A stretch of DNA of 64,000 nucleotides from Acidobacteriota bacterium. GTDB lineage: Bacteria; Acidobacteriota; Terriglobia; Bryobacterales; Bryobacteraceae. The position numbers and the translations under genes are program-made. The notes below the pieces were generated by a model, which did not search any database, was not told where the DNA came from, and saw only the letters and a list, made by a program, of their open reading frames with translations. Position 1 is the first letter of the stretch, and the number at the start of each line of letters is the position of its first letter. The stretch covers positions 1 to 64,000 of the forward strand of contig JAFKEE010000036.1 of assembly GCA_017307505.1 (NCBI GenBank). The letters are read 5' to 3'. Shown one piece after another: positions 1 to 8,680 of this stretch.

Positions 1-327
1 AGAAACTGACGAGAGGTAAGCTCCATATGGGGTTGGCTCGTGGTATCCGGTTTGTTTGGCGACAACAGTTTACTGCGGCCGACCCCATTCCCCCTAACGT
101 AATTTCCTCAATTCCTTTAGTTTCAACGCGGAGTTTTGCAAGAGCCTCGCTGTGACCGAATTTTGGAAAGTCAGAAATCGAGCCTATGCGGGAGATGTGG
201 CTGTCGAGTGGGGGAGGGGAATGTTCGGACTTCGGACCAGGGCGGTGCCTCCGGTCGCGCTCTTGGTGGATGGTCACTGCATCGGCCCCGTGTAATGCCG
301 GTAGCCAGCGGCGCTACACTTTGTGGC
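1..327. other. Left-edge non-coding stretch
   Basis: No gene is recognisable here. An open frame runs from a TTG at 136 into the next gene, but its first 64 codons have no signal-peptide or domain character, so I treat it as 5' flank. No tRNA, terminator hairpin or repeat was seen. Confidence 0.4.
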
Positions 328-1068
328 ATGGTGACTCGCCTTCTGGTTGCCGGCTTGTGGCTGTTGGCTCCTGCCGCCACCCCAGCGGATGAGGTGGTCC
401 AGTGTATGAGGGTGAGTTCCAGGCCTGTTGATGCCAAGCCGGGGAGAGGTATCGGAGAGATTTATGATTTTACCGTCGAGAATCAATGCGATAAGGACGT
501 CGTTGCGTTCACAATAGCCGTGAGGCGTCCTTTTGATGGCGAGATGTACACGACGGATGCGTGGCCGCTCGATCTCGCGCTTCGTGGCAACGACTTGTCT
601 CAACTCGATTTCGACGCTCCCGAGCCTGGTGAGGTCTTCAAGACGGGCAGTCGTAGCGAGTATCGAAGAAATCCCGTGCATCCACTCGGCGAGCACGACA
701 GTGCGGCTATTACTGCCGCTGTGTTTGTCGATGGCAGCACCTCTGGCCAGTTGCCCGACGTCCAGTTCTTAGCTCGGCAGAGGTGTAGCGTGCTCGATGG
801 CTTCCTGCGTATCCAAGGAGATCTGGAAGCAACGCGAGACTTCGACCAGGCCAAGTACTACTGGAATCAGACCGCCCTCCAAGCTGACAATACAAACCGG
901 TCGCCCAGCGTGGTGGTCGCGCGTGGCTTCCACGCAGCTACCAGGAGATTTCTGAAGACGGCGGATGCGGCGGCGTGGGCGGCTTATCACGATGAGAAGA
1001 TGCAGTGGGTGTCGAGCCATATTGCCAGCATCCGTGAAGTGAAGAAGAAGTTCGGCTATAACGACTGA
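328..1068 (+). CDS. Secreted protein of unknown function
   Basis: A 246-aa product. I chose ATG 328 because it gives a typical signal peptide (MVTRLLVAGLWLLAPAA, cleavage near residue 20); ATG 295 or TTG 136 are in-frame alternatives, and none has a clear Shine-Dalgarno. The mature protein has an early beta-rich segment (YDFTVENQCDKDVVAFTI) that reads like an immunoglobulin-type domain handling the protein's own export or adhesion, and a charged helical C-terminus. No family was recognised. It lies alone, followed by about 390 bp without genes. The location is inferred to be periplasmic or outside the cell. Confidence 0.6.
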   Translation: MVTRLLVAGLWLLAPAATPADEVVQCMRVSSRPVDAKPGRGIGEIYDFTVENQCDKDVVAFTIAVRRPFDGEMYTTDAWPLDLALRGNDLSQLDFDAPEPGEVFKTGSRSEYRRNPVHPLGEHDSAAITAAVFVDGSTSGQLPDVQFLARQRCSVLDGFLRIQGDLEATRDFDQAKYYWNQTALQADNTNRSPSVVVARGFHAATRRFLKTADAAAWAAYHDEKMQWVSSHIASIREVKKKFGYND

Positions 1069-1462
1069 GATCACCGAATCCGAAAGACGCCCGCCAGCAA
1101 AGGACCTCGTGACCAAAGGTTGTGGCATGGGATCAAGTTCCGCACAAAAACTGGACCACGAAGAGCACGGCGGCAGGCTGAGGATATATTCGAGGGGATT
1201 GCACGTCGGGCTCCTTATCGAGCGTGTTGTGAGCGCTACGCAAACCTTTCAATTCCCCACAAGTTCAAGAGAGGTCCAATCACATCCAGGTGATTGCCGT
1301 GCCGCACGACATGCCGGTCCAGGCCGAAGTGAGGCAATGAGTGCACGGCTGGTAGGCGCAGTATCTGAACGCTCGCCGAGGCGGCGACGTAGGGCACGGT
1401 CCGTGAGGGGAGGACGGCTCACCTGCAGGCTGCCCGATTCTGTTCAGGAGAGTTGATTCTGC
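1069..1462. other. Intergenic region without a convincing gene
   Basis: A 115-codon frame (1109-1456, +) is open here but has an arginine-rich, low-complexity composition typical of a spurious frame in GC-rich DNA. A different plus frame around 1145-1285 looks faintly protein-like but is closed by a stop. It may be decayed coding DNA. Nothing could be named. Confidence 0.3.
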
Positions 1463-2626
1463 TCAGCGCGTGTACTCGTACACACGCTTCCCGGTCTTGT
1501 CGATGTAGGCGTAGCTACCCTGCTGTTCATATATGGAATTTGGGGATAGCTTGACGTGGGCAAGGCCGTGGAAGAAGCGGCTGGCCAGGACAAAAGACCC
1601 GGGGATGACCTGCTTGCCGGTGGTGTCTACGTAGATGTAGCGGTCGTCAGGGGTTCTGATCACAGTCAGGCCTTCCGAGAAGGGTTCCGCGTGGTGGTAG
1701 TCGACGCGGATTTTGAGGGTTCCAGTCTTGTCGATGAAGCCACTGTCCTTCCCATTCGATACAAGGGCCAGGCCATCGGAGAAGGAATGCACCGCTTCGA
1801 AGGCCGGGTAGATCTCATACGCGCCCTGGCGATTCAGGAAGCCCCATTGGTCGCCGGAGCGGACTGCGGCCAATCCTTCGTGGAAGGCCATCGCGCCCTC
1901 GAATTGGGAAGAGATTGCTTTACGGCCGGTTTTGTCGATGAACATCCACTGGCAGTGTCCGGCCGGGGAGGCCTTCCAGCCCGAGTCGTTGCTAGTCCCG
2001 GGGGCTACAGTGGGTGACCACGCGATACAGGGGTCGGCGGCGTCATATTTCACGTAGGAGCAAGGTCCATCGACCACTACCCGTGCCAGGCCACTCTCAA
2101 AGGCAGTTCCGGCTGCGAACCGAGGAGCGATGACAAATTCTCCGGTGTGGTCGATGTAGCCGAGCTTGCCTTCCACTTCCACGGCGGCAAGCCCTTCCGA
2201 AAAGTCGCTGACCACGCCTTTTGGATAAGACGGAAACTTCGGCGGGATCACGAACTTGCCGGACCGGTCAATGTAGCCCCACGAGGAATCGGAAGTTTCC
2301 ATGGCCGCGGCCAAGCCTTCTGAGAAATTCCAGATGCGATAGAAGTGGTTGTCCAGGATCTTCTTCCCTTTTGTGTCGACAAAAGGGCCGTCTGAAATCC
2401 CAAGTGACAGCATTCCGTCGTAGAAAGCCTGGCCTTCCTCACTCACAACTGGAAGGGTCGGCGGGATCACAACACGCCCCTTTTCGTCGATGTATCCGGC
2501 GCGACCACTCTTGATGATGCGAAAGAGCGGGTCGGCGGAATTGGTGATGGGCATCCAGATCAAAGTGACCGATTCGCAACCATAGGCGATGGTGATCAGA
2601 AGACAGAAGAGGGCCAGTCTCCGCAT
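1463..2626 (-). CDS. WG-repeat protein, probable lipoprotein
   Basis: A 387-aa protein made almost wholly of WG repeats (pattern GYIDxxGxxVIPPxF). Eight copies can be read, for example GYIDEKGRVVIPP, WGYIDRSGKFVIPP, LGYIDHTGEFVIAP, WGFLNRQGAYEIYP and YAYIDKTGKRV. The N-terminus (MRRLALFCLLITIAYGC) is a signal peptide ending in a lipobox-like AYGC, so Cys17 may be lipidated. The -3 position is Ala rather than Leu, so this is not certain. WG repeats form extracytoplasmic beta structures of unknown ligand. It is divergent from the esterase gene at 2813, with about 186 bp between. Confidence 0.85.
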   Translation of the reverse strand: MRRLALFCLLITIAYGCESVTLIWMPITNSADPLFRIIKSGRAGYIDEKGRVVIPPTLPVVSEEGQAFYDGMLSLGISDGPFVDTKGKKILDNHFYRIWNFSEGLAAAMETSDSSWGYIDRSGKFVIPPKFPSYPKGVVSDFSEGLAAVEVEGKLGYIDHTGEFVIAPRFAAGTAFESGLARVVVDGPCSYVKYDAADPCIAWSPTVAPGTSNDSGWKASPAGHCQWMFIDKTGRKAISSQFEGAMAFHEGLAAVRSGDQWGFLNRQGAYEIYPAFEAVHSFSDGLALVSNGKDSGFIDKTGTLKIRVDYHHAEPFSEGLTVIRTPDDRYIYVDTTGKQVIPGSFVLASRFFHGLAHVKLSPNSIYEQQGSYAYIDKTGKRVYEYTR

Positions 2627-2812
2627 AGGGTAATTCTATATTCGCCCGGACTGGAAGCCGCGACGGGCATGGAGAACCAGTATTGCCGGCCTGTCCAGGC
2701 ATCGTTGTCTGTCGCATTCCGTGCCGCAAGCTCAGGGATCCAAGCTCATCGGGGGCCTGCAACCGGGAAAATGAACCGATACACTAGGTGCTGCCGATTC
2801 CGGGAGTCCACG

Positions 2813-4966
2813 ATGCCTAGCCGCCCCTTCTGCCTGCCCCGCTCACTGTCCCTGTTGTTCGCTGCTTCGATGATATTCGCAGTGAATGGCCAATCGCCTG
2901 AACCGAAGAACTGGGCCGCCGCCGAGGACCATCGCAATATGATGGAGCAGCTTGGGATCAAGGCTCTGCGGCCAGGACCGAGCGGCAACGAGAACGCTCC
3001 GAATCACGCGAATTACGACGAAGGTGCTGCTAATCCTTTTCCGGATTATCCGGCCATTCTGACGCTGAAGAATGGACAGCCGGTCACGACGGCGGAGGTG
3101 TGGTGGAAACAGCGGCGGCCGGAGATCGTGGAAGACTTTGACCGCGAGGTGCTGGGCCGGGTTCCTGCTGTCGTTCCGAAGATCACCTGGACCGTCACCA
3201 AGACGGTGAACGATATGGTGGGACCCTATCCCGTGGTTGCGAAGGAACTCACCGGCCGTGCGGATAACAGCTTGTGCCCTTCGATCAGCGTGGAGATCCA
3301 GATGGTGGTGGTGACTCCGGCCTGGACGAAGAAGCCGGTGCCGGTGATGATGATGTTCGGCCGGGCGGCATTGCCCTCCACGCCGTTGCCTGCGGCGATG
3401 GCGCGATTTGCAGCCATGGCCGGGACGGATCCACCCTCGACGATGCAGTTGATCGCCTCCGGTTGGGGCTACGCGATGCTGAATCCGGGCAGCGTGCAGG
3501 CCGACAATGGCGCGGGCCTGACCAAAGGCATCATCGGGTTGGTCAACAAGGGCCAACCCAGGAAGCCGGACGATTGGGGCGCACTGCGGGCCTGGGGTTG
3601 GGGCGCTTCGCGCGGCTTGGATTATCTGGAGACGGATCCAGCCGTCGATGCGAAGCATGTAGGGATTGAGGGCGTTTCTCGCTACGGGAAAGCGGCCCTG
3701 GTCACTATGGCTTACGATTCGCGGTTTGCTGTGGTGCTGGTGGGCTCCTCTGGCGAAGGCGGAGCCAAGCCGCACCGCCGGAACTTCGGCGAGGCCGTGG
3801 AGAACCTGACGGGCTCCGGCGAATACCATTGGATGGCCGGCAACTTCCTGAAGTATGGGGCGGCGGAAGCCACGTTTGGGAGCAAGAACGCAGGCGACAT
3901 TCCGGTGGACTCTCACCAGTTGATTGCCCTGTGTGCGCCGCGGCTCACCTTTGTCAGCTATGGCATTCCCGAGAAGGGCGACGCCAAGTGGCTCGACCAG
4001 CAGGGCAGCTTCATGGCTACAGTGGCTGCGGGTGCGGTGTTCCGGTTGCTTGGAGTGAAAGATCTTGGGGTGGCCGGGGATTACCGGACCGCCAAAATGC
4101 CAGGGGTGAATGTGAGCCTGCTGGACGGGCAACTGGCGTGGCGGCAGCACGACGGCGGCCACACGGACGGCCCGAACTGGAAGTACTTCATCCCCTGGGC
4201 GAGCAAGTTCATTTCCTACGTGGGCGAGCCGGCTCCGCCGATCGCGGCGGATGTGGCGGCGCCGCGCCTGGACGCGAATTCGATCGTGGCGCATGGACAA
4301 CTGGTGGAGAAGGCCAAGAAGGGCCGCATCGACATCTATTTCGAAGGCGATTCGATTACGCGGCGGTGGGGCGCCACGGACTATCCGGAGTTCCTGGCGA
4401 ACTGGAAGAGGAATTTCTCCGGTTGGAACGCGGCCGACTTTGGGTGGGGCGGTGACCGGACCCAGAACATCCTCTGGCGGCTCAACAACGGCGAACTGGA
4501 AGGGGTGAATCCGAAGGTCGTGGTGTTGATGGCCGGCACGAACAACATCGGTTCGAGAACGGTGCCGGGCTCGGAAGCTGCGGTGATCGCCGATGTCACC
4601 AAGGGCCTGCAGGCTGTCGTGGAGGCGATCCGAAGCAAGGCGCCGAACGCAACGATCCTCGTCACCGGGATCTTCCCGCGCAACGACAATATGGCGGCGA
4701 TGCCGGTGATCAACGGGATTAACGTGAATCTGGCTAAGCTGGCCGACGGCGCCAAAGTCCGGTATCTGAGCATCAACGACAAGCTCGCCGACAGCAAGGG
4801 TGTGCTGAAGCCGGGCATGATGAGCCCGGACAAACTGCACCCGGTGGAGCGGGCCTATCAGGTCTGGGCCGACGCTTTGAAGCCGATGTTTCAGGAGTTG
4901 CTGGGTGCGCCCGCGCAGGAGGATCTGGCTCCGCCACCCACGGGCGATCCCAGCGCACGCAGGTAA
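2813..4966 (+). CDS. Two-domain esterase: CE15 glucuronoyl esterase fused to SGNH hydrolase
   Basis: A 717-aa exported enzyme starting at ATG 2813, which gives a clean signal peptide (MPSRPFCLPRSLSLLFAAS...NGQ); a longer frame upstream lacks one. Residues about 60-470 match CE15: the nucleophile motif GVSRYGKAAL holds Ser289, followed by GEGGAKPHRR, the CAPRL segment and HDGGHTDGPNW with the catalytic-His region (His446/His450). Residues about 500-700 are an SGNH hydrolase: FEGDSITRRWG (Ser514), GWGGDRT, GTNN (575-578) and DKLHP with Asp673/His676. CE15 enzymes cut the ester between lignin and 4-O-methyl-glucuronoyl xylan; the SGNH half probably removes acetyl groups. A terminator follows at 4995. 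Confidence 0.9.
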   Translation: MPSRPFCLPRSLSLLFAASMIFAVNGQSPEPKNWAAAEDHRNMMEQLGIKALRPGPSGNENAPNHANYDEGAANPFPDYPAILTLKNGQPVTTAEVWWKQRRPEIVEDFDREVLGRVPAVVPKITWTVTKTVNDMVGPYPVVAKELTGRADNSLCPSISVEIQMVVVTPAWTKKPVPVMMMFGRAALPSTPLPAAMARFAAMAGTDPPSTMQLIASGWGYAMLNPGSVQADNGAGLTKGIIGLVNKGQPRKPDDWGALRAWGWGASRGLDYLETDPAVDAKHVGIEGVSRYGKAALVTMAYDSRFAVVLVGSSGEGGAKPHRRNFGEAVENLTGSGEYHWMAGNFLKYGAAEATFGSKNAGDIPVDSHQLIALCAPRLTFVSYGIPEKGDAKWLDQQGSFMATVAAGAVFRLLGVKDLGVAGDYRTAKMPGVNVSLLDGQLAWRQHDGGHTDGPNWKYFIPWASKFISYVGEPAPPIAADVAAPRLDANSIVAHGQLVEKAKKGRIDIYFEGDSITRRWGATDYPEFLANWKRNFSGWNAADFGWGGDRTQNILWRLNNGELEGVNPKVVVLMAGTNNIGSRTVPGSEAAVIADVTKGLQAVVEAIRSKAPNATILVTGIFPRNDNMAAMPVINGINVNLAKLADGAKVRYLSINDKLADSKGVLKPGMMSPDKLHPVERAYQVWADALKPMFQELLGAPAQEDLAPPPTGDPSARR

Positions 4967-4994
4967 AGGCCCCAGCGGGCCGGAGTAGTTTGAC

Positions 4995-5030
4995 GAGCAC
5001 GGTGTACCGGCAGGCCACCGTGCTCTTTTT
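4995..5030 (+). terminator. Rho-independent terminator after the CE15-SGNH gene
   Basis: Perfect 10-bp stem GAGCACGGTG (4995-5004) / CACCGTGCTC (5016-5025), 11-nt loop, then TTTTT. It lies 28 bp after the stop codon. Confidence 0.85.
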
Positions 5031-5053
5031 GTTTGCGGATTCGTGCCGGGGCG

Positions 5054-5191
5054 CTACGCGCCGGCGTAGGAGAGCCACACGAGTCCGCCGAGGCCGATCA
5101 GGACCATGTAGAGTCCCGGCAAAAGACCGGTCCACAGTTCCCATCGCAGAGGATGCGGATTGCGGCGGGCGCTGCTGCGTGTGGGCTTCAT
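5054..5191 (-). CDS. 45-aa single-pass membrane protein, coupled to the gene before it
   Basis: The ATG at 5191 overlaps the stop of the preceding gene (ATGA, 5188-5191), a standard translational-coupling arrangement, which is the main reason to believe so short a frame. The product has a basic N-terminus (MKPTRSSARRNPHPLRW) and one hydrophobic helix (residues about 21-43, rich in Leu and Gly), so it should sit in the inner membrane with its basic end in the cytoplasm. No family was recognised. It is the third gene of a minus-strand cluster that starts with a Fur-type domain protein at 5778. Confidence 0.65.
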   Translation of the reverse strand: MKPTRSSARRNPHPLRWELWTGLLPGLYMVLIGLGGLVWLSYAGA

Positions 5192-5436
5192 AGCCCTTCC
5201 AGTCCCGGCGGCATGCTGCCCGGTAGTTGGTGGGGCGCGTTCATCCGACGGCTGTGCAACAGAAGTTCGAACTGGGCCGCACTGGTATTGAGCAACGCGG
5301 TGAGTTGCATATAGGCCTCCGGAGTCAGGGTGAGGCTGACCGGCCCGACACTCAGGTGCAGGTTGCCGCATCCGCCACAGTCATAGATCCGGCCAAAGCC
5401 CGGGATCTCCGCCAGAACATATGCATCCGCTTCCAT
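5188..5436 (-). CDS. Small CxxC-H protein, unknown function
   Basis: An 82-aa protein. I chose ATG 5436 because GAGAGG lies 7 nt upstream; a TTG nine codons earlier is the alternative. Residues 20-27 read CGGCGNLH, a Cys-x2-Cys-x3-His group that could bind zinc or iron, followed by a beta/helix stretch (LSVGPVSLTLTPEAYMQLTALL). I recall similar CGNxHLxxGxxxL sequences in small bacterial proteins but cannot name a family. It lies between a Fur-family metal-domain gene and a tiny membrane-protein gene, so a role in metal handling is an inference from neighbours only. Confidence 0.65.
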   Translation of the reverse strand: MEADAYVLAEIPGFGRIYDCGGCGNLHLSVGPVSLTLTPEAYMQLTALLNTSAAQFELLLHSRRMNAPHQLPGSMPPGLEGL

Positions 5437-5541
5437 GTTTCCGCCTCTCTTGTAAATGGCCAACGGCCTGCTCCAACGATGTCCGTACCAGTGACTGGGC
5501 GAACCTGGGCTTCTGGTGCGGAAAAGATGCCCCGCGGAGGT

Positions 5542-5778
5542 TCAGTGCTGGTTCGCCGACTGCCGGATCCGACAGGAGCGGCAGTGCCCTGTCGCCCCCA
5601 GGCGCACAGCCTGGATGGAGTAACCCGTCGTGCGGGCAATCTCGTCCCTGACTACAGCAAACAGGGGGCTGGCAAACTCCTCGACACGGCCGCAGCCCAA
5701 ACACTCCACATGGATGCGATCGGTCCGCGTCTGTTGTTTAGCGGGGTACGCCGTTTTGCCGGTTTCCGTGGGTCCCAT
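5542..5778 (-). CDS. Fur-family protein reduced to the C-terminal metal-binding/dimer domain
   Basis: The 78-aa product aligns by eye with the second half of Fur/Zur/PerR proteins: HVECLGCGRVEEF (as in HLICxxCGKVIEF), a helix with RDEIARTTGYSI, then GHCRSCR. Both structural-zinc Cys pairs are present (Cys26/Cys29 and Cys66/Cys69), as is the His at Cys minus 3 (His23). The winged-helix DNA-binding half (about 80 aa) is absent. An in-frame TAA lies about 24 codons upstream with no ATG, GTG or TTG between, and the other frames upstream show no winged helix. It heads the cluster with the CxxC protein and the membrane peptide. It could be a metal sensor, a decoy dimer partner for a full Fur protein, or a relic. 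Confidence 0.7.
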   Translation of the reverse strand: MGPTETGKTAYPAKQQTRTDRIHVECLGCGRVEEFASPLFAVVRDEIARTTGYSIQAVRLGATGHCRSCRIRQSANQH

Positions 5779-6114
5779 GGGGTTCAGTTCGCTCGCTGAG
5801 AGCGCGCCGGAGTCCCCAGTCCAGTCTCTCTCCGCTCCAGATTACTAGGGCGGCCTGAATGAGTCAATACATATTTGCAAATGAATTGCAGATTCTGGAG
5901 TGGAAGCGATGATGGGAGCATACTGATTCCAAGGGATCATTCCCGAAGGCGAGGCGACGCCGGACGGAGCCAGATTCTCTGTGAATTGCGGGAAAATGAC
6001 GTATGTCTCCATTCGCTTTGGCGGAGGCCACCAACTCGCAGGGTAGAGACAGCATGGCATCTCCAATGCAAATCGTTTGCTTCTGCTCCCGGTATGGGCC
6101 TCGCTGGAAGCCGC
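5779..6114. promoter_or_regulatory. Region upstream of the Fur-domain cluster
   Basis: About 340 bp between two minus-strand genes. On the minus strand TTGACT (5867-5862) is followed 15-17 nt later by weak -10 candidates (AGTAAT or TAATCT). Directly upstream is a perfect 10-bp palindrome ATTTGCAAAT (5873-5882), AT-rich against the local background and well placed for an activator or metalloregulator. No gene was found here. The promoter assignment is tentative. Confidence 0.35.
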
Positions 6115-8466
6115 TCAGCGCAGGTATCGCTCCAGCCAGGCATAGATGCGCTTCCACACGTCTTCGATATTGGCGGGCGATTCGAGGACGTGCCCTTCAC
6201 CCCAGTAGCGGACGAAGTCGGCGGGTTTGTTCTGACGGTAGAGGGCCGTGAAGAACTCCTCGCCCTGCTGGATGGGCACGTAGTCCAGGTCCCCTTGGAC
6301 GATGAGAACCGGCGTAGTGACGCGGTCGGCCTGGGTGATGGGGCTGTTGCGGAGGTAGCGCTCGAGGTCCTGCGAGGGCGGGCCACCCATGCGGTCCTGG
6401 CCGGATTCAAGGAGCGGCATGTGGAGCAGGCGGTCGCGGGCGAATTCTGCATAGCGGTGGCGTGGATCCAACTGGCCGTAGAGGCTCACCAGATTGCAGA
6501 AGCCACCCAGGGCGATGGCCGCCTGGAAGCGCTGGGACTGCGTGACCATCGCGTAGGTGCTGTAGCCGCCGTAGCTGTGGCCCATCACAGCCAGGCGCCG
6601 CGGATCGGTGAATCCGAGCTCGATGGCTTTGTCCACAGCAGGCAGAACGGCTTTCGGGATGTCGAGATAGGGGTCGCTGGGCTGGCCTTCGGGGGCGAGG
6701 GGCATGCTGGGCATCACCACGACATAGCCGCGCGCGGCCAGAAGTTGCAGGTTGAAGACACCGGATGAGTTCAAGGGGACCCAGAAGGGCGGGGGCTCGG
6801 GCCCAAAGGTGAGACCGCCATAGAGCCAGAAGACTGTGGGATAGGGTTTGCCCTTCTCATAGCCGGGCGGGCGGAGGCACCAGGCAATCAGCGGCTTGCC
6901 GTCGGCGCCGGAGTACTCGTACTTCTCGAGAGTTCCAGAGGCAATCTGCTCCAGGAACTGATTCGCAGCTTGGAGGCGGCGGGGTAGCGCCGCACCTGGC
7001 TTGGAGGCCCAAAGGAAAGAGCCGCCCGGCGTCACGTCCTTGAATAACACCGTCGTCGACGAGGCGGAAAAGTCGGCGAACTGGGCGGTGGGACTCGGCG
7101 CTTCCATGGGAAGGAATGATCGCTGCCGGGTGTCGATCACATAGAACCGCCGGGCGGCCGTGACGATGAGAGTATCCGTGGAGGAGCCATCGGTGGGCCA
7201 AACGATGCCGTCGATGCGGGGTGAGGCGTTCGATTCGTTCAGGGGCTCAAAGGACGCGGACCCTTTGCGCATGATCCAGAGCCGGCCGTCGGCCACCGCA
7301 GCCAATTCCTTTAAAGAGCCGAACTGGACGAGCGTGGACGGTGGCCGGGTCATGGACACTGTCAGGTTGGCCGGCGCTGGACCTCCGACGACAAGCCAAT
7401 CCGCACGTCCGTTCGTGCGAGCCTGCACGAGCAATCGTCCGTCGGGAGTCCACTGCGCACCGCGTGCGGAGGTGATGATTCCTTCGTAGCCAGGAACAGG
7501 GCGAAGAGAGCCGCCTTCGATGTCAAAGCGCGAGACGCGCGGTCCTTCGGGCGTATTGGCCACATAGGCCAGGGCGCTACCGGAGGGCGACCAGCGCACA
7601 GACCCCGGGATCACATCATTGGAGGAGGAACCAGCTATGGGCAGGCGCCGGCCCTGGGCGTCCACCACAACGAGGCTGTACTTGGAAGGGTTGCGGTTGG
7701 GCAGCACACGGCCTGGTTCGGGCTGAAGGATGCCAGTGAGTTCTAGCATGGCCACATGACGGCCGTCCGGTGAGGGCGTGAGATTGGTGAAGTTTCCGGA
7801 CTGGAGTTGCGTGACGGCGCCGTTGGCGAGATCGAACTGGAGCAGGCGGCCCTGCGGGCGTCCGGTCATGTCGAGTGGTGCTCCGCTGTGAAGGACGCTG
7901 GCAGTGCTCACGCGGCCGGCCCAGGCCAGCGGCCAGACACGCATGGCTTCCTCGGGCGCCTGGGTCTCGAGCGAATAGACTGCGGACTGTCGGCCTGGCG
8001 GCGGCGTGGCGCAAAGCAGTTTCGCCGGGCCGATCCAGACCGGCCGCGCAACCTCCACGGTTTCGCCGGCAGCGAGGCGCAGGGCTCCCGTGGCACGGGT
8101 CCATACCCAGAGCCGGACCTTGTTCCCGCGCGTGGACAGCATCGCCAGACGCCGGCCATCGGGCGACCATACAGGCTGGAAGAAGCCCGAGCCATCCGCA
8201 GCGCCGTCGGTGATGGGTCGTGGCGGGCCGCTGAGCGGCGCGATCCAGATGTCGGCACGGTCATTGCCACTCATGAAGTCGCGCATCGAGTTGGCCGCCG
8301 AGGTGCGGGCCCGGATGCGAACGAAGGCGAAGAGCTGCCCGTCGGGCGACGCCGCCGATTCGCCAAACTGCTCGATGCGGAGGACATCCTTTGGAGTGAG
8401 CGGCCTGAGAGCGGGAGCCGCCTGCAAGGCCAGGAGGAAAGGAACGGGAATCCAGCGGAGGGACAT
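6115..8466 (-). CDS. Secreted prolyl-oligopeptidase-family (S9) peptidase
   Basis: A 783-aa product with a signal peptide (MSLRWIPVPFLLALQAAPA). The middle part carries TolB/WD-like beta-propeller repeats (SPDGRRLAM, SPDGRHVAM, TPDGRLLVQ), as expected for the S9 propeller lid. The C-terminal alpha/beta-hydrolase domain has all three catalytic residues: Ser631 in GHSYGGY, Asp728 in GDLDYVP and His759 in GEGHVLESP. Such enzymes trim short peptides outside the cytoplasm. It is divergent from the LRR gene at 8681 and appears monocistronic. Confidence 0.92.
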   Translation of the reverse strand: MSLRWIPVPFLLALQAAPALRPLTPKDVLRIEQFGESAASPDGQLFAFVRIRARTSAANSMRDFMSGNDRADIWIAPLSGPPRPITDGAADGSGFFQPVWSPDGRRLAMLSTRGNKVRLWVWTRATGALRLAAGETVEVARPVWIGPAKLLCATPPPGRQSAVYSLETQAPEEAMRVWPLAWAGRVSTASVLHSGAPLDMTGRPQGRLLQFDLANGAVTQLQSGNFTNLTPSPDGRHVAMLELTGILQPEPGRVLPNRNPSKYSLVVVDAQGRRLPIAGSSSNDVIPGSVRWSPSGSALAYVANTPEGPRVSRFDIEGGSLRPVPGYEGIITSARGAQWTPDGRLLVQARTNGRADWLVVGGPAPANLTVSMTRPPSTLVQFGSLKELAAVADGRLWIMRKGSASFEPLNESNASPRIDGIVWPTDGSSTDTLIVTAARRFYVIDTRQRSFLPMEAPSPTAQFADFSASSTTVLFKDVTPGGSFLWASKPGAALPRRLQAANQFLEQIASGTLEKYEYSGADGKPLIAWCLRPPGYEKGKPYPTVFWLYGGLTFGPEPPPFWVPLNSSGVFNLQLLAARGYVVVMPSMPLAPEGQPSDPYLDIPKAVLPAVDKAIELGFTDPRRLAVMGHSYGGYSTYAMVTQSQRFQAAIALGGFCNLVSLYGQLDPRHRYAEFARDRLLHMPLLESGQDRMGGPPSQDLERYLRNSPITQADRVTTPVLIVQGDLDYVPIQQGEEFFTALYRQNKPADFVRYWGEGHVLESPANIEDVWKRIYAWLERYLR

Positions 8467-8511
8467 GCGCGACTATCAGCATACTTGCCGGCGTCAGCGC
8501 GCGCGTGGGTA

Positions 8512-8539
8512 TTGACACCAAATTCGATCCTGTGAGAAT
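8512..8539 (+). promoter_or_regulatory. Candidate sigma-70 promoter upstream of the LRR gene
   Basis: TTGACA (8512-8517), 16-nt spacer, GAGAAT (8534-8539). The -35 is perfect and the -10 matches four of six. It would give a leader of about 140 nt before ATG 8681. Confidence 0.35.
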
Positions 8540-8680
8540 CTGCTGCCAGCGCGCCGAGGGGCGCCTCCTTTCCGCGGCAAGGGAGCCTGCTCCCACCCTA
8601 TTGCGTGTGCACAATTCACGGACCTTTCATTCCGGCCCTGAATTAAGCGGAATCCGGGCATAGACGGAAGGAAGGTTTCC

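Noticed and set aside
136-327. Extended start (TTG 136) for the first gene
   Set aside because: It would bury the signal peptide 64 residues inside the protein.
1109-1456. 115-codon frame on the plus strand
   Set aside because: Low-complexity arginine-rich end, no Shine-Dalgarno, no recognisable fold; left as non-coding.
2843-4840. 665-codon open frame on the minus strand
   Set aside because: It is the shadow of the CE15-SGNH gene; it is rich in Arg/His and shows no domain, as expected from high third-position GC.
5779-6114. Missing winged helix of the Fur-type protein in another frame
   Set aside because: No winged-helix pattern was found in the upstream minus-strand frames, so a simple frameshift is unlikely.
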